Shown piece by piece: positions 16,974 through 26,056 of a DNA stretch of 54,689 nucleotides. A program made the position numbers and the translations under genes. Origin of the DNA: Neobacillus cucumis. Lineage in GTDB: Bacteria > Bacillota > Bacilli > Bacillales > Cytobacillaceae. The stretch is taken from the NCBI RefSeq assembly GCF_002860255.1, contig NZ_PGVE01000071.1:1-54689 (forward strand), given 5' to 3'. Every line of letters starts with the position of its first letter. Positions within the stretch are counted from its first letter, which is position 1. The notes below the pieces were generated by a model, which did not search any database, was not told the DNA's origin, and was given only the letters and a program-made list of their open reading frames with translations.

Positions 16974-18443
16974 TTAAATGGTAGTCTCCACATTTTCAAA
17001 ATTGGAGTTCGATATTTTTTCAGATTTCATTAAGAAAATATAGGAAATAGCGCCAAAACCAATCCCTAAGAACCAAGAATAGGTGTAAAGCTCCTTCAAT
17101 GCGGGGATGATTAATCCAATAAAGGATGCAATCAGACCAATCACTAAGGCAATCAGTGCCTTAACATTCCAGCCATTTTTATACGCGTATAGTCCGTCTT
17201 TTTTATAAAAACTAGCTAAATCATATTTTCCTCGTGCAACCATGTAATAATCAGCAATCATGATTCCAGCTACTGGCCCAAGTGCCCCACCTATTGCCCC
17301 TAATACATTAAAAATGGTTGCAGAATTGTTGTACCAAAGCCAAGGTGCAAAAAATAAGGCAACGACAATCGAAATGAGACCAGCTTTTACAAAGTTAAGT
17401 TTTTGAGGAAACAAGTTTACTAGGTCATACGCAGGTGAAACTACATTTGCTGCCACGTTAACTGATAAGGTAGCTATTAGCAGGGCAAAAGCTCCCAAGA
17501 ATAAAACGAATGGATTACCAAATTGTTGGAGTAATTCGACTGGGTCCCATATTGGTCTACCGAAGGCAATGATCGTTCCTGAGGTTGTAATAATACTCAT
17601 GATCGAAAAAATAATCGCGGTTCCTGGTAAGCCAATGGCCTGACCAATGACTTGATCCTTTTGACTGCGAGCAAATCTTGTGAAATCTGGTATATTAAGT
17701 ATTAAGGTCGCCCAGGTACCAATCAGTCCGGTTACTGAAATTCCAAATGCACTCCAAAATGCCCCGCCAGTTAATTGTGATGGTTCATCAAAGAGCGGTC
17801 CTAATCCATTTGATACGGTAATGGCCCAAATTACTAGGGCTAAACCCAACACAATCACAAGAGGACCTGCCCAAAGCTCAAAGAATTTTACTCTTTCCAT
17901 GCCATGAGAGATGACCCAAGCATGTAAAATCCAGAATAGCGCTACAGCAAGAGCGTCATTCAGCCCCAATCCGATAAAATGAATAGAGGACAAACCATTC
18001 CAGCCCGGTATTAACGCACCAAGAACAGCACCTACCGCTTTACTGCCCAAATAGGCTTGAACCGCAAACCAGAATATCGCCACAAAGGCCCTTATTATAA
18101 TTGGAAGCTGAGCCCCTTTATATCCAAAAGAAGCGCGGATGAGTACAGGAAATGGGATGCCATACTTAGCACCAGCTGCACTATTTAACCACATGGCTAA
18201 TATAAGGATAATATTTGCAGTTATTACTGTCGCTAATGCCTGCCAAACACTCATTCCTAACCCAAGTAAGCTTCCTGCAGTTTCATAGGCAACAATATTA
18301 TGGACCATCCCCATCCACACGGTCGTATAGTTCAGCCAATTCCAATTCCTCTTTTCCTTTTTAAGAGGGGCAAGATCCTCATTGTATAAAGAGGGATCCT
18401 TTACTTTCAAGGTATCTTGTTCTTCCATGGATTCTGTACTCAT
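16974..18443 (-). CDS. NCS1-family permease
   Basis: A 489-residue secondary transporter of the nucleobase:cation symporter-1 family with 12 predicted helices. Typical landmarks are NWLNYTTVWMGMVHN in the first helix, RASFGYKGAQLPIIIRA and PDFTRFARSQKDQ in the middle loop. Known members carry cytosine, allantoin, uracil, hydantoins or thiamine precursors. The start is set at the ATG at 18443, 8 nt after AAGGAG. It is divergent from a xylonate-dehydratase gene and shares with it an intergenic region containing an IclR-type operator, so co-regulation is possible; the substrate cannot be told from sequence. Confidence 0.85.
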   Translation of the reverse strand: MSTESMEEQDTLKVKDPSLYNEDLAPLKKEKRNWNWLNYTTVWMGMVHNIVAYETAGSLLGLGMSVWQALATVITANIILILAMWLNSAAGAKYGIPFPVLIRASFGYKGAQLPIIIRAFVAIFWFAVQAYLGSKAVGAVLGALIPGWNGLSSIHFIGLGLNDALAVALFWILHAWVISHGMERVKFFELWAGPLVIVLGLALVIWAITVSNGLGPLFDEPSQLTGGAFWSAFGISVTGLIGTWATLILNIPDFTRFARSQKDQVIGQAIGLPGTAIIFSIMSIITTSGTIIAFGRPIWDPVELLQQFGNPFVLFLGAFALLIATLSVNVAANVVSPAYDLVNLFPQKLNFVKAGLISIVVALFFAPWLWYNNSATIFNVLGAIGGALGPVAGIMIADYYMVARGKYDLASFYKKDGLYAYKNGWNVKALIALVIGLIASFIGLIIPALKELYTYSWFLGIGFGAISYIFLMKSEKISNSNFENVETTI

Positions 18444-18691
18444 TGCATTCACTCCTTCTCTTTTAATCATAGAAAGATAGATTTAACTCATGATAACCAA
18501 CATTGACTTAATACTATGAATTCCTTATAAACAATGGAGCCCTTCCTTTCTTGTATGTTGTTTTAAAAGTACAACTTATTTATGTATTCTACTGAATGAT
18601 TGGTTACTTGTAACAAAATTGGTAAGGAAAGCTAACACAAAATTAAATAAATAAAATATCAAAATATTATTAGCAAAGGTACAATCTATTT

Positions 18692-18710
18692 TGTTTTATA
18701 TTATAAAACA
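18692..18710. promoter_or_regulatory. IclR-type operator upstream of xylonate dehydratase
   Basis: A perfect 19-bp palindrome, TGTTTTATATTATAAAACA. Its 17-bp core, read on the minus strand, is identical to the palindrome upstream of the IclR gene at 26057-26073. It is 15 bp upstream of the -35 box of the dehydratase promoter and could also serve the divergent NCS1 gene. Confidence 0.7.
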
Positions 18711-18724
18711 GAATTTTATAATAA

Positions 18725-18752
18725 TTGACAAAATTTAGATATGTATTATAAT
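18725..18752 (+). promoter_or_regulatory. Consensus sigma-A promoter of xylonate dehydratase
   Basis: TTGACA at 18725-18730 and TATAAT at 18747-18752, 16-nt spacer. Both hexamers are perfect. Confidence 0.8.
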
Positions 18753-18768
18753 AGTCACGAATCTACAT

Positions 18769-18783
18769 TGTAAGCGTTTTACA
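18769..18783 (+). promoter_or_regulatory. cre-like inverted repeat downstream of promoter
   Basis: TGTAAGCGTTTTACA, a TGTAA-N5-TTACA palindrome immediately before the ribosome site. It resembles a cre box but carries one extra base in the right half. A protein bound here would block elongation from the strong promoter just upstream. Confidence 0.5.
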
Positions 18784-18793
18784 GGAAGGAGAA

Positions 18794-20794
18794 ATGGAAT
18801 TGGTATATTCTGTTGAAGAATTAATGAACACAGCAAATCCCGACATTTTTTCTATTAAAACAAAAGCATTGGGTCCCCAAGGTAAACTCCCCCTAACGGA
18901 CCAAATGCTTCGAAATGAACCGAGTGGTAACTTATTTGGGTTGACACAAAATGTAGGAATGGGATGGAAACCTGCCAATCTAAAAGGTAAACAAGTTCTT
19001 TTATTAAGTACACAAGGTGGAATGAAGGGTCCCAACGGGGATCCGATTGCCTTAGGGTATCATACAGGGCATTGGGAAGTAGATATATTAATGAAGGAAG
19101 CTGCTAAGGAAATCAGCAAAGCTGGCGGAATGCCATTTGCGGGATATGTTAGTGATCCTTGTGATGGGCGGTCACAAGGGACGACAGGAATGTTTGATTC
19201 CTTGCCATACCGGAACGATGCAGCCATGGTATTCCGGCGGTTAATTCGTTCATTACCAACTCGACAAGCGACCATTGGTATTGCTACCTGTGACAAAGGA
19301 CTGCCCGCCATGATGATCGCCATTGCTTCCATGCATGACTTACCTACCATTGTCATCCCTGGCGGAGTTACTCTCCCCCCTACTTACGGTGAAGATGCTG
19401 CCAAGATTCAAACCATCGGGGCACGCTATTCCAATAATGAGCTTAGTCTTGAGGAAGCGGCTGAATTAGGCTGCCGTGCTTGTGCCACACCAGGTGGTGG
19501 ATGCCAGTTTTTAGGGACAGCGGCCACCGCACAAGTCGTAAGCGAAGCATTAGGACTATCTATCCCACATTCTGCATTGGCTCCATCTGGACAAGAGGTG
19601 TGGAAAGAAATGGCCCGCCAATCAGCACGTGCTGTTATCCATCTTCAGGAGCAAAAAGTCAAAACAAAGGATATTGTTACAAATGCTTCAATTAGAAATG
19701 CAATGGTTGTTCATGCTGCATTTGGAGGTTCAACTAATCTCCTTTTGCATATTCCTGCCATCGCTTATGCTGCTGGATGTACCATCCCGACCGTAGAGGA
19801 TTGGATTGAAGTAAACAAATCAACTCCTAGGTTAGTCAGCGTGCTTCCAAATGGGCCGGTTCATCACCCAACGATTCGTGCATTTTTAGCAGGAGGAGTT
19901 CCAGAGGTAATGCTGCACTTACGCTCTTTAGGCTTATTAGATGAGGACGTAATGACCGTTACAGGAAAGACGTTACGGGAAAATCTAGATTGGTGGGAAG
20001 GTTCCGAAAGAAGAAAAAAAATGAAGGAGATCCTTTTTCAAGAGGATCACATTGATGCCAATGACGTCATCATGTCTCCTTGTGAAGCGAAAAAAAGAGG
20101 ACTTCATTCTACCTTAACCTTTCCAACCGGCAATATAGCACCGGATGGCTCCATTATCAAGTCGACATCCATCGATCCTGAAAAAATAAACGAAAAGGGT
20201 GTTTATTATCATAAGAATACTGCAAAAGTGTTTACAAGTGAACGCGAAGCCATCCAAGCGATAAAAAATGGTGAAATCTTTGCAGGAGATATCATGGTGG
20301 TAATTGGATGCGGACCTCTTGGCACAGGGATGGAGGAAACCTATCAGCTTACTTCAGCCTTAAAGCATCTTTCCTTTGGAAAACACGTTACGCTGTTAAC
20401 GGACGCCCGCTTTTCAGGAGTGTCAACAGGAGCTTGTATCGGGCATATTGGTCCCGAAGGTCTAGCCGGCGGGCCTATAGGAAAATTAAGAACGGGAGAC
20501 TTGATTGAGGTCTATATTAATACGAAGACATTGGAAGGCCATCTTCATTTTTTGGGAACGCTTGATTACGAAGTGACACCCGAAGAAGGAAGCTTAATCC
20601 TTTCTCAAAGACAACAAAACAAGGAGGTAAAACCTTCTCCGGATCTTCCTGATGATACGCGTCTTTGGGCAGCGCTTCAGTCTGTGAGTGGAGGTACATG
20701 GCGCGGAAGCATTTACGATGTGGACCGCATTATTGAAGTATTAAAAGCTGGTGAGGAAGCGTTGAGGAAAAAGAAAGAAGAAAGTTTCATTTAA
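18794..20794 (+). CDS. YjhG/YagF-family D-xylonate dehydratase (IlvD/Edd superfamily)
   Basis: A 666-residue Fe-S dehydratase that removes water from a pentonate to give 2-keto-3-deoxypentonate. It resembles E. coli YjhG/YagF along its full length: GPQGKLPLTDQM, SDPCDGRSQGTTGMFDSLPY, CDKGLPAMM, CATPGGGCQFLGTA, VHAAFGGSTNLLLH, DARFSGVSTGACIGH and DDTRLWAALQSVSGGTW. The Cys residues in DPCDGR, TCDKG and GGGCQ are the expected cluster ligands. It starts the Weimberg-type route completed by the FAH dehydratase and semialdehyde dehydrogenase at 22.8-25.2 kb. Its TAA stop is part of the target duplication of the inserted repeat element that follows. Confidence 0.93.
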   Translation: MELVYSVEELMNTANPDIFSIKTKALGPQGKLPLTDQMLRNEPSGNLFGLTQNVGMGWKPANLKGKQVLLLSTQGGMKGPNGDPIALGYHTGHWEVDILMKEAAKEISKAGGMPFAGYVSDPCDGRSQGTTGMFDSLPYRNDAAMVFRRLIRSLPTRQATIGIATCDKGLPAMMIAIASMHDLPTIVIPGGVTLPPTYGEDAAKIQTIGARYSNNELSLEEAAELGCRACATPGGGCQFLGTAATAQVVSEALGLSIPHSALAPSGQEVWKEMARQSARAVIHLQEQKVKTKDIVTNASIRNAMVVHAAFGGSTNLLLHIPAIAYAAGCTIPTVEDWIEVNKSTPRLVSVLPNGPVHHPTIRAFLAGGVPEVMLHLRSLGLLDEDVMTVTGKTLRENLDWWEGSERRKKMKEILFQEDHIDANDVIMSPCEAKKRGLHSTLTFPTGNIAPDGSIIKSTSIDPEKINEKGVYYHKNTAKVFTSEREAIQAIKNGEIFAGDIMVVIGCGPLGTGMEETYQLTSALKHLSFGKHVTLLTDARFSGVSTGACIGHIGPEGLAGGPIGKLRTGDLIEVYINTKTLEGHLHFLGTLDYEVTPEEGSLILSQRQQNKEVKPSPDLPDDTRLWAALQSVSGGTWRGSIYDVDRIIEVLKAGEEALRKKKEESFI

Positions 20795-20795
20795 T

Positions 20796-20965
20796 AAGGC
20801 TTTTTTCGTAAACTTTGTTGCTTTTGGACCTTGTAAAGGACCAAAAACTTAAGTTGCAGGGCAATTTCCGCAAATGTTCTTACGAAAAGATGCCAGGATG
20901 CATATAGTTATACGGGTCATTAATGAACTTTTACGGAAAACAACCATTTATGCGAAAATAGCCTT
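20796..20965 (+). mobile_element. MITE-like element, copy 1
   Basis: A 170-bp non-coding element starting AAGGCTTTTTTCGTAAAC and ending in TTTATGCGAAAATAGCCTT, nearly complementary ends. It is clearly homologous to 43158-43322. It is flanked by direct TAAT repeats (20792-20795 and 20966-20969), the first of which includes the stop codon of the xylonate dehydratase gene. No transposase is encoded. Confidence 0.8.
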
Positions 20966-20970
20966 TAATA

Positions 20971-21005
20971 AAAAAGAATGACTCTGGTACCGAGTCATTC
21001 TTTTT
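20971..21005. terminator. Bidirectional terminator
   Basis: AAAAAGAATGACTC and its complement with a 7-nt loop lie between the convergent dehydratase and 5'-nucleotidase genes; A- and T-runs flank the stem on both sides. Confidence 0.88.
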
Positions 21006-21009
21006 AAAC

Positions 21010-22569
21010 TTATTTCCTAGGATACTTTTGTTGGATATAGTGTAAAAGGGCAGTAACCACTTGTGGACCGTTTTCTACCATTCTACCTTGTTCAAATGCA
21101 GTGAAGTTATCACCGCCCGAAGCTAAATAATTACTAACGGCTACCACATATTCCCTGTCAGGTTGAAGACTTTGGCCCTTACTGTCCTTCAGCATGACAA
21201 TTCGGCTGCCAATGGGCGCATTAGGGTCCCACCTATAAGTTAAACCAACCGTTTGTAACATATCATTCATCTGATCTATTCTCCACTGCTGCTCTAATAC
21301 GAGTTTAATTTGGTCCCCGGTTAAGATTAATTTACTAACACTATGACCAAACGGCATTCGTGTATAAAGGTCTTCTAAAGTAATATTTCCTCGCTTTAGG
21401 CCTCCTCGCATTTCTCCTTGATGAACAAAGGCAATTTCTGTCCCCATCACTTTCCGCTCAGACTCTGCAATCATTTTCGCGAATGGTGATTCACCATTTA
21501 CATCTTGCTTCCGGCTGACTTCTTCAGAAAGGAATCCGACGATTTGATTAAATTTAACACCCAATTTTTCCTTATACTTTTTTATTAAAGTAACGGTTAC
21601 TTTATCTGGCTCTATACCATCATGAGAAGTGACAACAATCTTTGCTTCTTTCTCAATAATATCTTTGGTATCGCGGTCAATTTTTATATTTACTTGAGAA
21701 AAAGCTTCTCCGTACGAATAAGCTTGAACAATCAGTTTATTGTTTACAACTGTATTAGCATAGTGATGGCTATGGCCAGCAAAAATGACATCGACCTCAT
21801 TATCGATTTTTGGGGCCATCTCCACTAAAGCTTCTTGGGGATCGGCTCCTGACTGATTGGATTTCGCAGAAACATGTGCCAGTACCACAATTGCTTTAAT
21901 CCCTTTTTCCTTTAGTTGCTTAACTGTTCGATTAATTGCTGTAACTTCATCCGTTATTTCTACTTCTTTTCGATTTTTATGGGTTACATACAGGTTGGTT
22001 TCAGTAGTGACCACACCAATAAAGCCAATTTTGATTCCCTCAATTTGCTTAATAATATATGGTGGCAGCAAGGGAGAACCGGTTTTTTTATCAATGATAT
22101 TTGCAGAAATGTAAGAGGTATGGGCGCCTTTAAAGTAACCGGTTTTTTCATGGAATCCTCCATAAATAAGTCGTTTCATCTCTTGAACGCCTTCGTCCAA
22201 TTCATGATTACCAGGTGTACCGACATCCATGTGCAGAAGGTTTAAAAAATCAATTGTAGGTTCGTCTTGAAATTGGGAAGAAATGGGGGGACTTCCTCCT
22301 ACCATATCACCAGCATGAACAAGCAGGGTATTCGGGTTCTCTTCTTTATATCTTTTTATATAGGCAGCCACGTATTCAGCACCACCTGCCAGAGACCCTG
22401 AAACCTTTCGATATTTGTTTAGTTGACCGTGAAAATCATTCATACCTAACAATTGTACTTGAACGTAGTGAGTAGATGTGGAATGTGTGATTGTGGATGT
22501 ATTGTTTGAAGATAAGGAGAATATATTGCTTCCTAACAAAATAAAGCCAAAGATGAGCAAAGAAGACAT
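21010..22569 (-). CDS. Secreted 5'-nucleotidase / UDP-sugar hydrolase family protein
   Basis: A 519-residue bimetal phosphoesterase. The calcineurin-like domain shows GMNDFHG, HAGDMVGGS, GNHELDEG and AGHSHHY as metal ligands; the C-terminal 5'-nucleotidase domain contains MRGGL and the substrate-stacking ASGGDNFTAF. It would dephosphorylate extracellular nucleotides. A hydrophobic N-terminal segment indicates export, but from the ATG at 22569 the signal peptide lacks a basic n-region. The strong GGAGG lies some distance upstream, and in-frame codons between read LLKFRV with a CTG at 22585-22587, so translation may start at that CTG. Confidence 0.88.
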   Translation of the reverse strand: MSSLLIFGFILLGSNIFSLSSNNTSTITHSTSTHYVQVQLLGMNDFHGQLNKYRKVSGSLAGGAEYVAAYIKRYKEENPNTLLVHAGDMVGGSPPISSQFQDEPTIDFLNLLHMDVGTPGNHELDEGVQEMKRLIYGGFHEKTGYFKGAHTSYISANIIDKKTGSPLLPPYIIKQIEGIKIGFIGVVTTETNLYVTHKNRKEVEITDEVTAINRTVKQLKEKGIKAIVVLAHVSAKSNQSGADPQEALVEMAPKIDNEVDVIFAGHSHHYANTVVNNKLIVQAYSYGEAFSQVNIKIDRDTKDIIEKEAKIVVTSHDGIEPDKVTVTLIKKYKEKLGVKFNQIVGFLSEEVSRKQDVNGESPFAKMIAESERKVMGTEIAFVHQGEMRGGLKRGNITLEDLYTRMPFGHSVSKLILTGDQIKLVLEQQWRIDQMNDMLQTVGLTYRWDPNAPIGSRIVMLKDSKGQSLQPDREYVVAVSNYLASGGDNFTAFEQGRMVENGPQVVTALLHYIQQKYPRK

Positions 22570-22716
22570 GACCCGAAATTTTAACAGCTTCCGATCCCTC
22601 CCTCCTGATGTACTTTAAGGATAACTCTGGAATCTTAAATCCGTTTAAACTGCTCATTAAGTTTTTGTTACAAATTTTGTTTGGCCATATCGGGTCCATG
22701 AAAGTACTTTTGGCTA

Positions 22717-22775
22717 TAAAAAACCCCCGATAAATTAGTCGGATTTTTATTTTTTCATCTGTCTACTTTATCGGG
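22717..22775 (-). terminator. Terminator of the iclR-FAH-ALDH operon
   Basis: On the minus strand CCCGATAAA (22767-22775) pairs with TTTATCGGG (22726-22734), continuing as GGGG and then six Ts. The loop is about 32 nt. It lies about 75 nt after the dehydrogenase stop. Confidence 0.6.
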
Positions 22776-22849
22776 AGCATATATAATTGAGTCATTTTCT
22801 TTTTTTATTACTATCTGCATTTATTTGTGAATAACTTACCTTAAACACA

Positions 22850-24316
22850 CTATCCTTTGATAAAGACCGTTTTCGTAGTAGTAAAGAACTCCTTAGCCGC
22901 TTCCCCTTGTTCACGTGAGTGAGAGCTTGAAGCTTTCATACCGCCAAATGGAGCCTGTAATTCTACTCCCGCCGTTTCAGAATTTACTCTTACAAGACCC
23001 GCCTCGATATCATCAATAAACATTAGAATTTTGCCTATATCCTTTGTAAAGATCGAAGCACTTAGTCCAAATTCGGTATCGTTGGCAAGATCAATTGCCT
23101 CTTCAATCGTTTCTACCTTCATGAGAGCTAAAACCGGTCCAAAGATCTCTTCTTTAGCAATGGTCATCCTTGATGTGACATTTTCAAATATCGTTGGACT
23201 AATATAAAATCCCCTTGCAAGTTCCTCAGACTTCGGAGCATCTCCGCCAAAAATTAATTCAGCCCCTTCTTCCAATCCTTTTTGGATATAACTTTTTACC
23301 GTATTATACTGGTCTAAAGTTGCACAAGGTCCCATCCATGTATCTGAATCCAAACCATTCCCTACTTTAATAGTTTCTACTTTTGCTAGTAGTTTTTCCT
23401 TAAACTCCTGGTAAATTCCGCTTTGTACGATGACACGGCTGCTACAGGTACATTTTTGTCCGGTAGACTTTAAACCACCGCTTAGAACCGCATCAACTGC
23501 TAGTTCCATATCACAATCATTCGCGATAATAATTGGATTTTTTCCGCCCATTTCTAGTTGATACTTGGCACCACGAGCGGCCGCTGTTTTTCCAATTAGA
23601 TTCCCAACCGAGTTCGATCCTGTAAAAGTTATAGCATCGACATCTTGATGTTCAGCTAGTCCTTGACCGATAACGGAACCTTTACCTGTTACAAGGTTAA
23701 TCACTCCTTTTGGGAACCCTGCCTGATGGAAACATTCGATTACTTTAGCAGCCGTTACTGCAGCTTCAGAGGCTGGCTTTAAGACGACGGTGTTTCCATA
23801 AATAAGTGCAGGAGCTGATTTCCAAATCGGAATTGCGACCGGGAAATTCCAAGGGGTAACCACACCAACAACACCTAGCGGCACGCGTTTACTAAACATG
23901 AGTGCCCCACTGTCTGATGATGGAATTAAATCCCCCATTTTTCTCATGCCTTCGCCTGCGTAATATCTTAAGATCGCAACGCCCCGGGCCGTTTCTCCTT
24001 TTGCCTCAGCCAATGTTTTACCCATTTCTCTTGTCATGGTCTCAGCAATATCATCTATTTGTTTTTCGATAATTTCTGCGGCCTTGAATAAATAATTCCC
24101 TCTTTCAGCGCCAGAGAGCTTTTTCCAACTTTTATGGCCCTGTTTGGCCGCTTGCACCGCTTCGTTTAAGTCTTCTCTGGTTGAGTTTTGTACATATCCA
24201 ACCACCTCTTCTTTATTTGCGGGATTAATGCTCTTGGTTACTTCTCCAGATGAACCTGTATCCCAGCTCCCGTTAATATAGTTTAAAAATGTTTTAGTTT
24301 CAGATAAAATGGCCAT
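22850..24316 (-). CDS. Alpha-ketoglutarate semialdehyde dehydrogenase (ALDH family)
   Basis: A 488-residue NAD(P)-dependent aldehyde dehydrogenase. It has PWNFPVAIPIWK, the general base Glu in QLEMGGKNP and the nucleophile Cys in GQKCTCSSR, plus the late EEIFGPVLALMK motif. The family, including 2,5-dioxovalerate dehydrogenases, oxidises alpha-ketoglutarate semialdehyde to 2-oxoglutarate, the last Weimberg step. It is 11 bp downstream of a FAH-family dehydratase gene that would make that semialdehyde. The start is the ATG at 24316 with AAGGAG 7 nt upstream. It is strongly similar to the paralogue at 31334-32803. Confidence 0.9.
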   Translation of the reverse strand: MAILSETKTFLNYINGSWDTGSSGEVTKSINPANKEEVVGYVQNSTREDLNEAVQAAKQGHKSWKKLSGAERGNYLFKAAEIIEKQIDDIAETMTREMGKTLAEAKGETARGVAILRYYAGEGMRKMGDLIPSSDSGALMFSKRVPLGVVGVVTPWNFPVAIPIWKSAPALIYGNTVVLKPASEAAVTAAKVIECFHQAGFPKGVINLVTGKGSVIGQGLAEHQDVDAITFTGSNSVGNLIGKTAAARGAKYQLEMGGKNPIIIANDCDMELAVDAVLSGGLKSTGQKCTCSSRVIVQSGIYQEFKEKLLAKVETIKVGNGLDSDTWMGPCATLDQYNTVKSYIQKGLEEGAELIFGGDAPKSEELARGFYISPTIFENVTSRMTIAKEEIFGPVLALMKVETIEEAIDLANDTEFGLSASIFTKDIGKILMFIDDIEAGLVRVNSETAGVELQAPFGGMKASSSHSREQGEAAKEFFTTTKTVFIKG

Positions 24317-24327
24317 AATCAGTCTCC

Positions 24328-25218
24328 TTATTTTACAAGATTCATCCGACTTTGAATTTGCACAGGATTGCGTAGAACACCAATACAAGGGATTTCGATT
24401 TCCACTACATCGCCGTCCGCAAGAGTAAAATCTTCATTAGGTACTATGCATGTACCCGTTAACAATACGGTTCCATCAAACACCACATTATCTCTTAATA
24501 AATAAGAAATTAATTCATTATATTTTCTTTTTAGTTGGGAAGTATTGGCATAATCTTCAAAAACTTTTGTACCGTTTCGATAGATCCGGCATGAAATGAC
24601 TAGATTATAAGGATCTTCTACTGTCTCGGCTAAACGGATGCTAGGTCCAATCGAACAAGAATGTTTCCAAATTTTTGCTTGGGGAAGGTATAAAGGATTT
24701 TCACCTTCGATATCGCGGCTGCTCATATCATTTCCTATTGTATAGCCAACAATATCACCGTTCCTGTTTAATACCAATCCAAGCTCAGGCTCAGGAATCT
24801 GCCAGTTAGAATCAGTCCTAATATAAACTGGAGTCTCAGGTCCCACTGTTCTGTGGAAGGTTGATTTCATAAATAATTCTGGTCGTTCCGCCTCATAAAC
24901 CTTGTCATAGCAGGATTCACCAGTAGATTTCGATTCCAAGTTTCTGGCTTCTCGGCTTCTTAAATACGTTACACCAGATGCCCAGACTTCATCTGACCGC
25001 AAAGGTAATCTCAATGTTAGATCCTCTAGTTTTACTTCCATTGGAAGGGAATCTTTAATCGTCTGATGAACCAATGACAAACAGGTCACATTTTTGTTTT
25101 CTGCTTCCTTCATCAGTTCTAGAAAACTCTTTTGTTGTAAAAGATAGATTTCACCACTGTCAGTCACTGCTGCCATTTGTTCTAAACCTTCGCATGATTG
25201 AAAACATATAATTCTCAT
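24328..25218 (-). CDS. FAH-fold 2-keto-3-deoxypentonate dehydratase
   Basis: A 296-residue fumarylacetoacetate-hydrolase-superfamily protein related to KdaD/XylX. It should convert 2-keto-3-deoxy-pentonate to alpha-ketoglutarate semialdehyde. The FAH metal site is visible in PEPELGLVLN (Glu-x-Glu) and in the downstream acidic residue of NDMSSRDIEGENPLYLPQAK; TGTCIVP is near the C-terminus. The ATG overlaps the stop of the upstream IclR gene as ATGA, indicating translational coupling. It is closely similar to the paralogue at 34335-35234 over the whole length. Confidence 0.85.
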   Translation of the reverse strand: MRIICFQSCEGLEQMAAVTDSGEIYLLQQKSFLELMKEAENKNVTCLSLVHQTIKDSLPMEVKLEDLTLRLPLRSDEVWASGVTYLRSREARNLESKSTGESCYDKVYEAERPELFMKSTFHRTVGPETPVYIRTDSNWQIPEPELGLVLNRNGDIVGYTIGNDMSSRDIEGENPLYLPQAKIWKHSCSIGPSIRLAETVEDPYNLVISCRIYRNGTKVFEDYANTSQLKRKYNELISYLLRDNVVFDGTVLLTGTCIVPNEDFTLADGDVVEIEIPCIGVLRNPVQIQSRMNLVK

Positions 25219-26015
25219 AAAAAACCCCCAGTTTTATTATTTAGAAAGTGTTTTTTGATAGACCTATAGCCCAGTTTTTCAGAGATGGTTGAGGCAGTTT
25301 CTTTTAACATTTGTACCGTTTGGCTTTTCACCTCGGCAGTAACACTACTAATAGGAAATGACATACTAAGGGCGGCCACTACGGAAAAAGAATGATCATA
25401 TATTGGTACCGCTATACAGTAAACCCCTTCCTCATTTTCTTCGTTGTCAATAGCGTATCCACACCTTTCCACTTGTGCTAACTCCTCTAAATATTTCATT
25501 TTGTCCTTTATGGTTTTGCCTGTTTGTGGAAAAAAATCATATTGTTCTAGTAAAGAATCAAGCTCCTGCTGTGACTTGTAAGCTACTAAAACTTTCCCGA
25601 CTGCACTAGAATGGATTGGTACACTGCGGCCAATGCGGGAAAATACTATCGTCTTATTGGGACCTTCTACCTTGTCAATGTAAACCCCCGTTTTCTCGTC
25701 TAATATAACTAAATGAGTGGTATTGCCGGTTTTATGAGATAATTCAACCAACGAATCTTTAGCTATGATTCTTAGATCCATGCTGTTTAAAACAAAATTA
25801 CCTCTTTCCACAAGCTTCAACCCAAGGCTATACTTACCAGTCTCTAAATCCTGTTTAATATAATCTTGTTCTTTAAGTGTTTTCAAAAGTGAATGAGCGG
25901 TACTTTTATTCAAACCTAATCTTGTACTGATTTCAGTAATTTTGAGCTCCTTATTAAAATCATCAAAAAGATCTAAAATATTTAGGGCCCTTTTAACAGA
26001 TTGAATGATTGGCAA
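25215..26015 (-). CDS. IclR-family transcriptional regulator
   Basis: A 266-residue regulator. Winged helix-turn-helix at the N-terminus (QSVKRALNILDLF, then TEISTRLGLNKSTAHSLLKTL) and an IclR effector domain with GRSVPIHSSAVGKVLVA and the late CIAVPIYDHS. The start is a TTG at 26015, 7 nt after a perfect AGGAGGTGA; the frame continues to an upstream GTG at 26042 that has no ribosome site. It is the first gene of an operon with the FAH dehydratase and ALDH, and an identical palindrome lies upstream of itself and of the xylonate dehydratase, so it probably senses xylonate or its keto product. Confidence 0.9.
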   Translation of the reverse strand: MPIIQSVKRALNILDLFDDFNKELKITEISTRLGLNKSTAHSLLKTLKEQDYIKQDLETGKYSLGLKLVERGNFVLNSMDLRIIAKDSLVELSHKTGNTTHLVILDEKTGVYIDKVEGPNKTIVFSRIGRSVPIHSSAVGKVLVAYKSQQELDSLLEQYDFFPQTGKTIKDKMKYLEELAQVERCGYAIDNEENEEGVYCIAVPIYDHSFSVVAALSMSFPISSVTAEVKSQTVQMLKETASTISEKLGYRSIKKHFLNNKTGGFL

Positions 26016-26056
26016 AGTAAATTCACCTCCTATACTATCCACTATTTAACATAATT

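Noticed and set aside
18443..18660. A PyrR element or riboswitch for the NCS1 permease.
   Set aside because: No UCCNGNGAGG loop or terminator hairpin is present in the leader.
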